Made by a program: the position numbers and the translations under genes. A model generated the notes under the pieces. It had not been told where the DNA came from. It saw nothing but the letters and a program-made list of their open reading frames with translations, and ran no database searches. From Saccharopolyspora phatthalungensis (lineage in GTDB: Bacteria; Actinomycetota; Actinomycetes; Mycobacteriales; Pseudonocardiaceae), in NCBI RefSeq assembly GCF_014203395.1, contig NZ_JACHIW010000001.1, forward strand, positions 4,385,501 through 4,449,500: 64,000 nt of DNA, written 5' to 3'. Below are positions 27,370-36,388 of the stretch, one piece after another (the stretch's first letter is position 1; each line of letters starts with the position of its first letter).

Positions 27370-28065
27370 TCAACGGGCCCAGCGGTAGCGACGTTCCGGA
27401 CGGCCGGTGCCGCCGTAGCGCAGGCGGACCTCGGCGCGGCCCGATGTCACGAAGTGCTCCAGGTATTTGCGGGCGCTGACACGGGAAACCCCGGTGGCGT
27501 CGGCGCATTCGGCGGCCGACAGGTCGCCGCCCGCCGTGGTCGTCTCGCGCAGGATCCGCTCAACGATCTCCGCGGTCTCGGTCGCCAGTCCCTTCGGCGG
27601 TGCGGCGCGGCGGGTGCGGGTGCCGAAGAGCTGGTCGATGTCCTGCTGCGCGGCCGGGGAATCGCCGGGCAGTTCGCTGAGTTTCTCGTGCAGCGAGCGG
27701 AAGTTCTCCAGCTGGTCGCGCAACGACTCGTAGCTGAACGGCTTGATCAGGTAGTGCAGTGCGCCGCCGCGGATCGCGCCGCGCACGGTGTCGAGGTCGC
27801 GGGCCGCGGTGATCACGATGACGTCGGGATCGGCCGAGGGGCGTGCGGTGCTCGCGCGCAGCCGGCGCAGCACCGAAAGCCCGTCCATGTCGGGCAGGTA
27901 GATGTCCAGCAGCACGAGTTCCGGCCGTAGTTCGTCGACTGCGCGGATCGCGTCGGCCGCGGTGTGCGCCACTCCGGCGACCTCGAACCCGTCGACCCGA
28001 GCCACGTATCCACTGTGGATCTTGGCGACCATGAAGTCGTCGTCCACCACGAGCACCTTGATCAT
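27370..28065 (-). CDS. CitB/DcuR-type response regulator
   Basis: A 231-residue response regulator. The receiver has the acidic pocket VVDDD, phospho-acceptor Asp54 in LLDIYLPDMDG and Lys108 in YLIKPF. The C-terminus carries an HTH (SAAECADATGVSRVSARKYL) of the type found in CitB/DpiA/DcuR. It overlaps its kinase gene by 4 nt (ATGA) and is divergent from a tricarboxylate transporter operon, which is its likely target (known for CitAB/TctED-like systems, inferred here). Confidence 0.9.
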   Translation of the reverse strand: MIKVLVVDDDFMVAKIHSGYVARVDGFEVAGVAHTAADAIRAVDELRPELVLLDIYLPDMDGLSVLRRLRASTARPSADPDVIVITAARDLDTVRGAIRGGALHYLIKPFSYESLRDQLENFRSLHEKLSELPGDSPAAQQDIDQLFGTRTRRAAPPKGLATETAEIVERILRETTTAGGDLSAAECADATGVSRVSARKYLEHFVTSGRAEVRLRYGGTGRPERRYRWAR

Positions 28066-29636
28066 GACCCCGGTCCTTCCAGTGGCAACCGTGCGGTGAA
28101 CACCGCCCCGTGCGAGTTGTGCACCTGCACCGAACCGCCGCGACGATGACAGATCTGCCTGGTCAGCGCCAGGCCCAGGCCGCGCTCGCCGCCGCGCGCG
28201 GCCTTGGTGGTGAAGCCGTGCCGGAACACCTCCTCGACGATCTCCGCGGCGACCCCGGGTCCGGAATCCCGTACCGCCGTGGTGATTTCGTCGGTGCAGC
28301 GCAGATCGATCTCGATCCAGCGGTCGGTGTCCAGCGGGGCGCCTTCCAGCGCGTCCAGTGCGTTGTCGATCAGGTTGCCCAACACCGTGACGAGGTCGGC
28401 GGACAGTTCCTCGTCGATCTCGGGCAGATAGCTGCCCTCGTGCAGGCGCAGGCCGACGCCGCGTTCGGCGGCGAGGCTGGCCTTGGCGATCAGCAGCGCC
28501 GCGGTGGCCGGATCGTGTACCCGGGCGGTGACCTCGGCGTGCCACTGCTCGCGGGTGTGGCTGATCCGGTCCACGTAGCGCTGCAACTCGTCGTACTCAC
28601 CCAGTTCGATCAGTCCCGAGATGATGTGCAGCCGGTTGCTGAACTCGTGGGCCTGGGCGCGCAGGGTGTCGGTGGTGTCCCGGTGCACCGCGAGTTCTCG
28701 TTGCAGGTCAACGAGTTCGGTGCGGTCGCGCATGGTCACCACCGCGCCGACCGAGGAGATCGGCATCCGGTTGAGCACCACGACCTTGCCGCGCCGCAAC
28801 ACGATCTGGTCCACGCCGTCGGTACGACCGGTGAGCACGTCGCGGGCGCGGTCGTTGAGGTCCAGGGAGTCGATGTCGCGGCCCACGCAGTCGCCCGGCA
28901 GCGACAGCAGGCGCCGCGCCTGGTCGTTGACCAGTGTGATCCGGTTCTGCTCGTCGACGCCGAGCACGCCCTCCCGGACGCCGTGCAGCAGGGCCTCGCG
29001 GTGCTCGACGAGCCGGGTGATCTCTTGCGGCTCCAGGCCCAGGGTCTGCCGCTTCACGCGCCGGGCGAGCAGCACGGACCCCGCGATGCCGAGCACGGTG
29101 GCGAAGGCCAGCAGGGCGAGCGGGTTCTCCGGCGCCTGGCGCAGCCCTTGCAGCAGGTCGGGGGTGTTGCGACCGGTCGCGACGACGCCGATGATGCGCG
29201 CATCGTCGGAGATCACCGGAACCTGCGCGACCAGCGAATCGATGCCGTCCATGCGGACCTCGCCGACCCACGAACGGCCGGCCCGCGCGTTCGCGGACAT
29301 CGGCAGCGGCTGCCCGCGCTGCCCGGGGTCCGGCGAGGTGAGCACGATGCCGTGGTCGTCGGCGATGATCACGTAGTCGGCGCCGGAGAGGTTGCGGGTG
29401 CTCTCGGCGAAGATCGGCAGCGCGTCGCGCCGGTAGGTCTCGGCGAGGCTGGCGCGAACCCCGGAGGTAGCCGCGAGGTCCTCGGCCACCGACAGCATCT
29501 TGCGTCCTTCGGTGGCCCGGAAGGCGGAGTCGGTCTGCGCGACCGAGAACACGGCGATGGAGGTGAGCAGGAGGACGATGATCAGCAACTGCCATCCGAG
29601 CAGTTGGCGGGACAACGATCCCTGCACCCGCAACAT
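28062..29636 (-). CDS. CitA/DcuS-type sensor histidine kinase
   Basis: A 524-residue kinase. A membrane helix (WQLLIIVLLLTSIAVFSV) precedes an extracytoplasmic sensor domain of about 130 residues, then a second helix (PLALLAFATVLGIAGSVLLA), a cytoplasmic PAS domain, the phospho-acceptor His in RAQAHEFSNRLHIISGLIEL, and HATPase boxes (GNLIDNALDAL, DSGPGV, RGLGLAL). Periplasmic PASc sensors of this type bind di- and tricarboxylates. The start is MLRVQGSL at 29636. Confidence 0.9.
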   Translation of the reverse strand: MLRVQGSLSRQLLGWQLLIIVLLLTSIAVFSVAQTDSAFRATEGRKMLSVAEDLAATSGVRASLAETYRRDALPIFAESTRNLSGADYVIIADDHGIVLTSPDPGQRGQPLPMSANARAGRSWVGEVRMDGIDSLVAQVPVISDDARIIGVVATGRNTPDLLQGLRQAPENPLALLAFATVLGIAGSVLLARRVKRQTLGLEPQEITRLVEHREALLHGVREGVLGVDEQNRITLVNDQARRLLSLPGDCVGRDIDSLDLNDRARDVLTGRTDGVDQIVLRRGKVVVLNRMPISSVGAVVTMRDRTELVDLQRELAVHRDTTDTLRAQAHEFSNRLHIISGLIELGEYDELQRYVDRISHTREQWHAEVTARVHDPATAALLIAKASLAAERGVGLRLHEGSYLPEIDEELSADLVTVLGNLIDNALDALEGAPLDTDRWIEIDLRCTDEITTAVRDSGPGVAAEIVEEVFRHGFTTKAARGGERGLGLALTRQICHRRGGSVQVHNSHGAVFTARLPLEGPGS

Positions 29637-29737
29637 CGGTCCACCTCCCGCACCATCGGCGGCCCGAACGTTAACCGTCCGCGGTCAGCGATCGCACGCC
29701 GCCACATGAAACCCCAGGTCACCGGGTTCATTGCGGG

Positions 29738-29776
29738 ATTTCAACGGAAATCGGCGCGCCGGTTTCCGTAGAAATC
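29738..29776. repeat. Dispersed hairpin repeat in the two-component/tct spacer
   Basis: Arms of 14 nt, GATTTCAACGGAAA in the left part and TTTCCGTAGAAATC at 29763-29776, pair with one mismatch. It lies in the 281-nt divergent spacer (29637-29917), so it is not a simple end-of-operon terminator here. The promoters of the kinase and tctC genes should lie on either side. Confidence 0.5.
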
Positions 29777-29917
29777 GTGCGGGCCTCCCGCCAGGGAGAA
29801 ATGTGGCTACACAACGAACAAAAGTGTCGATACGTGCTTAAGCGAGACATCGCGGGGCCGGTGTGTGCAGCATGACGCAGCTCACGTTCCGACCACAACG
29901 GAGAGGCGGGATTCCCT

Positions 29918-30904
29918 GTGCGCCTACGCAGTGCGCTGGCCGTGGTCGCGGCCGTGCTGTTGGTGCTGCTGGTTCCTCCACTGATCAGCACCGGTAGCGA
30001 CAACAGCGCCGAAGCGCAGATTCGCGGCCTTCGGATGCTGGTGCCGAACTCACCCGGCGGCGGCTACGACATCACCGCGCGCACTGCGGTGAAGACGATG
30101 GAGGACGCCGGGCTGCAAAGCAACGTCGAGGTGTTCAACCTCCCGGGCGCGGGCGGCACGGTCGGACTGGGCCGGGTGGTCAACGAGCGCGGCAACGGCA
30201 AACTCGCGATGTCGATGGGCCTCGGCGTGGTCGGCAGCGTCTACACCAACCACTCGCCGGTGTCGCTGCAGGACACCACCCCGGTCGCCAAGCTCGTCGA
30301 GGAATCCGACGTGATCGTGGTCAGTAAGGACTCGCCCTACCGCGACCTCGACCAGCTGATCGCGGACTGGAAGGCCAAGCCCGGCGAGGTACCGGTCGGC
30401 GGCGGATCGTCGCCCGGCGGGCCGGACCACCTGGCGCCGATGCTGATGGCCAAGGCCATCGGGCTGAGTCCCAAACAGGTCAACTACGTGCCCTTCGACG
30501 GCGGCGGCGAACTGCTGGCCTCGGTGCTCGGCGGCAAGGTCGCCTTCGGCGTCTCCGGCATCGGCGAGTACCGGGACCAGATCGAGGCCGGTGAGCTGCG
30601 GGTGCTGGCGGTGACCGGGCCGGAGCGCATCCCCGGGGTGGACGCGCCGACGCTCACCGAGGCCGGGGTGGACGTCAAGTTCACCAACTGGCGCGGTGTC
30701 GTGGCGCCGCCGGACATGCCCGAACCCGATCGCAAGAAGCTCGTCGCGCTGTTCGACCGGCTCAACCGCACTCCGGAGTGGCAGGAGGCACTGCGGCGCA
30801 ACGGCTGGACCCAGGCGTACCAGCCGGGGCCGGAGTTCGGCGCGTTCCTCCGCCAGGAAAACGACCGCGTGGCCTCGGTGCTGAAGGAGTTGGGGCTGGC
30901 ATGA
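29918..30904 (+). CDS. tctC: Tripartite tricarboxylate transporter, binding protein TctC
   Basis: A 328-residue extracytoplasmic solute receptor starting at GTG 29918 after GGAGAGG. The signal peptide is about residues 1-30. The mature protein begins RGLRMLVPNSPGGGYDITAR, typical of Bug/TctC receptors, and has the GGGSSPGGPDH and YVPFDGGGELLASVLGGKV segments. It captures a carboxylate for the TctAB permease and ends in a 4-nt overlap with tctB. Confidence 0.92.
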   Translation: MRLRSALAVVAAVLLVLLVPPLISTGSDNSAEAQIRGLRMLVPNSPGGGYDITARTAVKTMEDAGLQSNVEVFNLPGAGGTVGLGRVVNERGNGKLAMSMGLGVVGSVYTNHSPVSLQDTTPVAKLVEESDVIVVSKDSPYRDLDQLIADWKAKPGEVPVGGGSSPGGPDHLAPMLMAKAIGLSPKQVNYVPFDGGGELLASVLGGKVAFGVSGIGEYRDQIEAGELRVLAVTGPERIPGVDAPTLTEAGVDVKFTNWRGVVAPPDMPEPDRKKLVALFDRLNRTPEWQEALRRNGWTQAYQPGPEFGAFLRQENDRVASVLKELGLA

Positions 30905-31437
30905 CGAAAACCGAAGTCACCGAAACCGAACCGCGGTCCACCTGGAAGAACTGGTTGCGGGGACGTTCCGAGCTGGGCATCTGCCTGCTGCTTGCGGCGT
31001 TGGGCGTGCTGGTGCTCGTCGACGCCGCGACGATCTCCACTGACTTCACCCAGCGCGGGCCGGTGGGCCCCAAGACGGTGCCCTACGTGGTCGGCGGTCT
31101 GCTGCTGGTGGTCGCCGTGCTGTTGGTCCGCGACGTGCTCCGCGGCGGACGCGGCGAGGCGGAAAGCGGCGAGGACGTCGATCTCTCGGCGCCGAGCGAC
31201 TGGCGGACCGTGCTCCTGCTGTCGGCGTCGTTCCTGGCCAATGCGGTGCTGATCAACATTATCGGCTTCCCGCTGTCCGGCATGATCCTGTTCTGGGGCT
31301 GCGCATACGCGCTGGGCAGCCGCAACGCCGTGCGCGATCCGCTGGTGGCGGCCGTGCTCTCGGTGCTCACCTACGTCGTGTTCAACAACCTGCTCGGTGT
31401 CCCCCTGCCCGGTGGCCCGCTGATGGGGGTGCTCTGA
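30901..31437 (+). CDS. tctB: Tripartite tricarboxylate transporter, small membrane subunit TctB
   Basis: A 178-residue protein with four predicted membrane segments ([34 protein letters not shown], then two after residue 100), the TctB pattern. The ATG at 30901 overlaps the tctC stop; upstream frame is shadow. It works with TctA. Confidence 0.88.
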   Translation: MTKTEVTETEPRSTWKNWLRGRSELGICLLLAALGVLVLVDAATISTDFTQRGPVGPKTVPYVVGGLLLVVAVLLVRDVLRGGRGEAESGEDVDLSAPSDWRTVLLLSASFLANAVLINIIGFPLSGMILFWGCAYALGSRNAVRDPLVAAVLSVLTYVVFNNLLGVPLPGGPLMGVL

Positions 31438-31438
31438 G

Positions 31439-32944
31439 ATGGATTCGCTGAATCTGCTGCTGGACGGCTTCGCGACCGCGCTGACCCCGATGAATCTGGT
31501 CTGGGCGGCGATCGGAGTGCTGCTGGGCACCGCGATCGGCGTGCTGCCCGGCATCGGCCCGGCGATGGCGGTGGCGCTGCTGCTGCCGGTGACCTACGCA
31601 CTGGAACCCACCGGTGCGTTCATCATGTTCGCCGGCATCTACTTCGGCGGCATGTTCGGCGGATCGACCACCTCGATCCTGCTGAACACGCCGGGGGAGA
31701 GCGCGGCGGTGGTCGCCGCGATGGAAGGCAACCCGATGGCCCGCCGGGGCCGCGGCGCGCAGGCCCTGGCCGCGGCCGCGATCGGGCACTTCATCGGCGC
31801 GATCGTCGGCATCACGCTGCTGACGCTGCTGGCACCCACCGTGGCGTCGCTGGCGGTCAACATCGGCGCCCCCGACTACCTGGCGATCATGGTGCTGGCG
31901 TTCATCGCGGTCACCTCGGTGCTGGGCAAGTCCCGGGTGCGCGGCTTCGCCTCCCTGCTGATCGGGTTGACCATCGGGCTGATCGGCCTGGACGAGATGA
32001 CCGGCCAGCAGCGGCTGACCTTCGGGCTGCTGCACCTGGCCGACGGCGTCGATGCGGTGATCGTCGCGGTGGGGTTGTTCGCCATCGGCGAGTCGCTGTG
32101 GGTCGCCGCGCACCTGCGCCGCACCTCCGGCGAGGCGATTCCGGTGGGTCGGCCGTGGCTGGGCGCCGAGGATCTGCGCCGGGCCTGGAAGCCGTGGCTG
32201 CGCGGACCGCTGATCGGCTTCCCGTTCGGCGCGATCCCGGCCGGCGGTGCGGAAATCCCAACGTTCCTGTCCTATGTGACCGAGCGCAAGCTCGCCAAAA
32301 ACCGCGACGAGTTCGGCAAGGGCGCGATCGAGGGCGTGGCCGGACCGGAGGCGACGGCCAGCGCCTCCGCGGCCGGGACGATGGTGTCGATGCTGACCCT
32401 CGGCCTGCCGACCACGGCGGTGGCCGCGGTGATGCTGGCGGCGTTCCAGCAGTACGGCATCCAGCCCGGTCCGTTGCTGTTCGAGCGCGAGTCGGACCTG
32501 GTGTGGGCGTTGATCGCGAGCATGTTCATCGGTTCGGTGCTGCTGCTGGTGCTGAATCTGCCGCTGGCCCCGGTGTGGGCGAAGCTGCTGCAGATCCCGC
32601 GGCCGTACCTGTACGCCGGGATCCTGTTTTTCGCCAGCGTCGGCGCGTACGCGGTCGGCGGCGAGCCGTTGGACCTGCTGCTGCTGTTCATCATCGGGCT
32701 GATCGGCTTCGCGATGCGCCGCTACGGCCTGCCGGTGCTGCCGGCGATCATCGCCGTGATCCTGGGCCCGACCGCCGAGCAGCAGATGCGCCGCGCGCTG
32801 CAGATCAGCGACGGCCACCTCGGCGGGCTGGTCAACACCCCGTTCGCGATCACTGTCTACTTCGTGGTGGCCCTGATCCTGCTGTGGCCATTGGTGGCCC
32901 GAGTGATTCCGCGGCGCAGGGCGCAGGCCCGTAGTGCGCGGTGA
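31439..32944 (+). CDS. tctA: Tripartite tricarboxylate transporter, large permease TctA
   Basis: A 501-residue permease with about 12 membrane helices. The family signature is clear: [40 protein letters not shown] and [15 protein letters not shown]. It starts 1 nt after tctB. The operon ends at the hairpin 32970-33005. Confidence 0.93.
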   Translation: MDSLNLLLDGFATALTPMNLVWAAIGVLLGTAIGVLPGIGPAMAVALLLPVTYALEPTGAFIMFAGIYFGGMFGGSTTSILLNTPGESAAVVAAMEGNPMARRGRGAQALAAAAIGHFIGAIVGITLLTLLAPTVASLAVNIGAPDYLAIMVLAFIAVTSVLGKSRVRGFASLLIGLTIGLIGLDEMTGQQRLTFGLLHLADGVDAVIVAVGLFAIGESLWVAAHLRRTSGEAIPVGRPWLGAEDLRRAWKPWLRGPLIGFPFGAIPAGGAEIPTFLSYVTERKLAKNRDEFGKGAIEGVAGPEATASASAAGTMVSMLTLGLPTTAVAAVMLAAFQQYGIQPGPLLFERESDLVWALIASMFIGSVLLLVLNLPLAPVWAKLLQIPRPYLYAGILFFASVGAYAVGGEPLDLLLLFIIGLIGFAMRRYGLPVLPAIIAVILGPTAEQQMRRALQISDGHLGGLVNTPFAITVYFVVALILLWPLVARVIPRRRAQARSAR

Positions 32945-32969
32945 TGGTCGCACCTGGCGATCTTGCGTG

Positions 32970-33005
32970 CCGGAACACCACTACCGGTGAGGGGTGGTGT
33001 TCCGG
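32970..33005. terminator. Terminator after tctCBA
   Basis: Perfect 12-bp stem CCGGAACACCAC (32970-32981) / GTGGTGTTCCGG (32994-33005) with a 12-nt loop, 25 nt after the tctA stop. Confidence 0.8.
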
Positions 33006-33087
33006 CCGCCGCCGAGTGTTGTTGCAAGTTATCTGCAACTAGACTCCCGGGGCGTTGGGCAGCGTCTGGCGACCGAAGGGCGGCCCC

Positions 33088-33837
33088 ATGAGACACGACC
33101 GTCGGGCAGCGCTGGCTGCGGTCCGCGACAACTGGGATCGGCGGGCGCACGCGTACGACCGCTTCTACCAGGACTATGCGCAGGACAAACGCGAGGCGTG
33201 GCGCACGGTCTGCGAGAAGATCCTCGGCGAGTCGTTCGCGCGGCGGGTCAAGCCACTCAAGGTGCTCGATGTGGGAACGGGAACCGGGTTCCTCTCGACG
33301 CTGCTGGCCGAACTCGGGCACCACGTCATCGCGATCGACACCGCCAGCACGATGCTCGACTACGCCCGCGCCGAGGCGCGGCGCCGGGGCGTCGCGGTGC
33401 GGACGATGGCATGCGGTGCGCACGACGTCGCGGCGTTGGACACCAAGTTCGACCTGGTGACCGCGCGTTATGTGCTGTGGACGCTGCCCGACCCGGTCGC
33501 CGCGCTGCGGGCCTGGCGAGACGTCATCGAACCCGGTGGCGGTCTGCTGCTCGCCGACGGAATCTGGCACACCTGGCGGCACGACTGGCGTCGGCTCGTC
33601 GGCTCGCTACGGCCGGGCGCCGATCACCGTTTCCTCTGGCAGCTCCTGCGCGACTACGCGCAGATTGGCCACGCGACGCCGCATTGGGCCGGCTTGACGC
33701 CGTGCCGCGCGCGGGCGCTGCTGGCCGCGGGCGGATTCGAGCGTGGCATTCGCCACGACCAACTCCTCCCCGAATACGCACGCCCCACCAGTGCGGATTT
33801 CTTCATCCTCGGAACACGACCGGCGAAGCTGCCCTGA
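33088..33837 (+). CDS. SAM-dependent class I methyltransferase
   Basis: A 249-residue methyltransferase of the UbiE/Methyltransf_11 type. Motif I is KVLDVGTGTGFLSTLLAELG, followed by VIAIDTASTML and the motif IV/post-I region FDLVTARYVLWTLPDPVAAL. ATG 33088 is preferred over GTG 33055 because MRHDRRAALAAVRDNWDRRA is a usual start. The substrate is unknown; it is not evidently part of the neighbouring operons. Confidence 0.85.
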   Translation: MRHDRRAALAAVRDNWDRRAHAYDRFYQDYAQDKREAWRTVCEKILGESFARRVKPLKVLDVGTGTGFLSTLLAELGHHVIAIDTASTMLDYARAEARRRGVAVRTMACGAHDVAALDTKFDLVTARYVLWTLPDPVAALRAWRDVIEPGGGLLLADGIWHTWRHDWRRLVGSLRPGADHRFLWQLLRDYAQIGHATPHWAGLTPCRARALLAAGGFERGIRHDQLLPEYARPTSADFFILGTRPAKLP

Positions 33838-33931
33838 ACCTCGCCTAACCCAGCCCCGGCTACGAGCGGAAATCTCCGGGCCGGCAAGCGATCCACGGCG
33901 CCCGACTACCGATCGGCGGACGCCTGCCCCG

Positions 33932-34909
33932 CTACAGCAGGGCCTTGGCCAACTCGTCGTCGACGACCAGGGTGTGCACGAAACCCGCCGCCACTGCCGC
34001 CCGGGTGGCCTCGGCGCGGTCGGTGCCCGTGCTGGACGTGATGAGCTTTGGCACGGCCCGCAGCTGTTCGGCGTCGATGCCGACCACCCGTTCGTCGACG
34101 TCACCGGGTAACAGGGTGCCGTCCCGGTCGAAGAGCCGACCGGAGATCTCGCCGCAGGCCCCGGCCCTCTTCTGCTCGGCGCGCTCAGCCGAGGTGAGCA
34201 GGTCGTAGACCGCCGAGCCACCGGGCTGCCACGCACCCACCGACAGCACCGCGATGTCCAGCGCCGCGAACCGCTCGATCGCGGCGGCGATCTCCGGCTG
34301 CCGGCGCAGCCCTTCGGCGGTCTGGGCGTCCGAGGCCAGCAGCGGCGCATAGATCGGGTATGCCGGGCTGCCGCTGGCCGCCGCCACCGCGCGCACCACC
34401 TCCACCGAGCCGGGCACCCCCTCCGGCGGATACATGGCGCCACCGAGTTGGAGCACGACACCGGCCCGTAGCCGCCGGATGTGCTCGGCCATGACGGCGG
34501 TGGCCCGGCTCCAGGTCAGACCGACCGTCGCGCCTTCGGTCGACTCCTCGGCGAGGGTGTCGGCGAGGGCCTTGCCGACGAATTCCCGCGCCGTCCGGCC
34601 GGAGGTCTCGACCACGACCGCGCGTTGGATGCCCAGGCGTTTGCGCAGCTGGTCGGACAGCTCGTCGTCGATTCGCCCCGGACGGCCGATCTCGATGCGC
34701 ACCAACCCGTCCCGCCGTGCTTCCTGCAGCAGCCGCGCGACCTGGAAGCGGCTGAGCCCGAGCGCCCGGCCGATGGTCACCTTCGACTGCTCCTGGAAGT
34801 AGTAGCGCCGCGCGATCGTGATGGCGAGCGTCGTTTCGTCGTTTCGCTCCAGGGCCAGCCGCTCGGCCGCCGAGGGTTCGCCCTCGGGCAGCGGTGCCGA
34901 TTCGACCAC
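33932..34909 (-). CDS. SorC/DeoR-type sugar-binding transcriptional regulator
   Basis: A 325-residue regulator with an N-terminal HTH (KVTIGRALGLSRFQVARLLQ) and a large sugar-phosphate-binding domain (GLTWSRATAVMAEHI, VLQLGGAMYPPE, AALDIAVLSVGAW). This is the SorC family (relatives include LsrR, CggR and DeoR of Bacillus). GTG 34909 is placed by the SD GGAGGAGG 5 nt upstream; a GTG at 34933 is the alternative. It is divergent from an MFS-sulfatase operon with two operator palindromes between. Confidence 0.88.
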   Translation of the reverse strand: MVESAPLPEGEPSAAERLALERNDETTLAITIARRYYFQEQSKVTIGRALGLSRFQVARLLQEARRDGLVRIEIGRPGRIDDELSDQLRKRLGIQRAVVVETSGRTAREFVGKALADTLAEESTEGATVGLTWSRATAVMAEHIRRLRAGVVLQLGGAMYPPEGVPGSVEVVRAVAAASGSPAYPIYAPLLASDAQTAEGLRRQPEIAAAIERFAALDIAVLSVGAWQPGGSAVYDLLTSAERAEQKRAGACGEISGRLFDRDGTLLPGDVDERVVGIDAEQLRAVPKLITSSTGTDRAEATRAAVAAGFVHTLVVDDELAKALL

Positions 34910-35002
34910 ATCCACCTCCTCCGATCTACCCACAGTCTTTCGCGTCGTGGGTCGTCGTAGCGGACCGGGTCTTGACGGACCGCGCCCACCCCGCCATGAT
35001 GC

Positions 35003-35037
35003 CTCTCATTTGAGAGTGTGCAAATCTCATATGAGAT
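35003..35037. promoter_or_regulatory. Pair of palindromic operators (TCTCATnTGAGA)
   Basis: CTCTCATTTGAGAG at 35003-35016 and the perfect 14-bp palindrome ATCTCATATGAGAT at 35024-35037 have centres 21 bp apart, two helical turns. They lie between the divergent SorC-type regulator and the MFS gene start at 35057, the expected place for its binding sites. Confidence 0.75.
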
Positions 35038-35056
35038 CCCAATGGCGGGAGTCCCC

Positions 35057-36388
35057 ATGACCGAGACGACAAGCGGCAGCACCTCCAGAACGGCAAAGAC
35101 CCCAGTTTCGACCCGGCGCGCGCTGATCGCCTCGGTGTCCGGATCGTTCTTGGAGTGGTACGACTTCTACCTGTTCGGCATTGCCGCGGGCCTGATCTTC
35201 CCGACCCTGTTCTTCCCCGGGGCATCGGGCACGACGGCCACCATCCAGTCGTTCGGCGCCTTCGCCGGCGGCTTCCTCACCCGCCCGATCGGCGCGGTCC
35301 TGTTCGGCCACTTCGGCGACCGCATCGGCCGGCGGCGGATGCTGCTGATCACCGTCGCGCTCATGGGTGGTGGCACGTTCCTGATCGGCGTGCTGCCGAC
35401 GTACTCCACCGCCGGGGTGCTGGCCCCGATCCTGCTGACCGCGCTCCGCCTGGTGCAGGGCCTGGGCATCGGTGGCGAGTTCGGCGGCGGAGCCCTGGTG
35501 GCACTGGAGAACGCGCCGCGCGGCCGACGAGGCGTCATGGGCAGCATCCACCAGATGGGCACCCCGATCGGCCTACTCACCGCCACCGGAGTGTTCGCGC
35601 TCGTGCAGCTGCTGCCGACGGCGTCCGTCTCGGGCTGGGGCTGGCGGATTCCCTTCCTGCTCAGCGGATTCTTCGTGATCGTCGCCTTCTACATCCGCAG
35701 GCACTTGCCGGAGACCGAGACGTTCCGCGACGACAAGAAGCACGCCCACCGGCTCCCGCTGCTCGCGCTGCTGCGCGAGCACCCGAAGAACATCCTGATC
35801 GCCACCGGCGCCCGGATGGCCGACGCGGTGACCTTCAACGTCATCAACGTCTTCGGGATCGCCTTCGCCACCAAGCAACTCGGCCTGCCCGATCAAGTGA
35901 TGCTGACCGGTTTCGTGATCGCCTCCGCCGTGGAGATCGCCGCCATCCCGCTGATCGGCCATATCTCCGACCGGATCGGCCGGCGACCGGTGTACATGTT
36001 CGGCATCGTGCTGTGCGGTTCGCTCGGCTTCGCCTACTTCCCGATCATCGACAGCGGTAACACCCTGGCCATCTGGGCGGTGATCGTGGTGATGCTGGCG
36101 GTCGGCACCGGCTGCATGTTCGCCATCCAGGGAACGCTGTTCTCCGAGTTGTTCACCACGCGCACCCGCTACACCGGTCTCGGCGTCGCCTACCAGACCT
36201 CGGCATTGCTGGGTGGCGCGCCGACCCCGGCCATCGCCACGGCGCTGGCCGCCGCCTTCGCGCAGTCGTACTGGCCGGTGGCGATCTACCTGGGCGCGAT
36301 GTGCGCGTTCAGCCTGATCTGCATCATGTTCGCTTCCGAAACCTACCGCGATGACCTCGTCAACAAGAAAGAGGAACGCACCGCATGA
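35057..36388 (+). CDS. MFS transporter, metabolite:H+ symporter (MHS) family
   Basis: A 443-residue 12-helix transporter. MHS features: SFLEWYDFYLFGIAAGLIFP in helix 1, FGHFGDRIGRRRMLL in loop 2-3 and RLVQGLGIGGEFGGGAL in helix 4. ATG 35057 follows GGCGGGAG; upstream in-frame codons run through the operators. It overlaps the sulfatase gene by 4 nt, so the two are co-translated and the transporter probably imports the sulfatase substrate or exports or imports a product (inference). Confidence 0.9.
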   Translation: MTETTSGSTSRTAKTPVSTRRALIASVSGSFLEWYDFYLFGIAAGLIFPTLFFPGASGTTATIQSFGAFAGGFLTRPIGAVLFGHFGDRIGRRRMLLITVALMGGGTFLIGVLPTYSTAGVLAPILLTALRLVQGLGIGGEFGGGALVALENAPRGRRGVMGSIHQMGTPIGLLTATGVFALVQLLPTASVSGWGWRIPFLLSGFFVIVAFYIRRHLPETETFRDDKKHAHRLPLLALLREHPKNILIATGARMADAVTFNVINVFGIAFATKQLGLPDQVMLTGFVIASAVEIAAIPLIGHISDRIGRRPVYMFGIVLCGSLGFAYFPIIDSGNTLAIWAVIVVMLAVGTGCMFAIQGTLFSELFTTRTRYTGLGVAYQTSALLGGAPTPAIATALAAAFAQSYWPVAIYLGAMCAFSLICIMFASETYRDDLVNKKEERTA

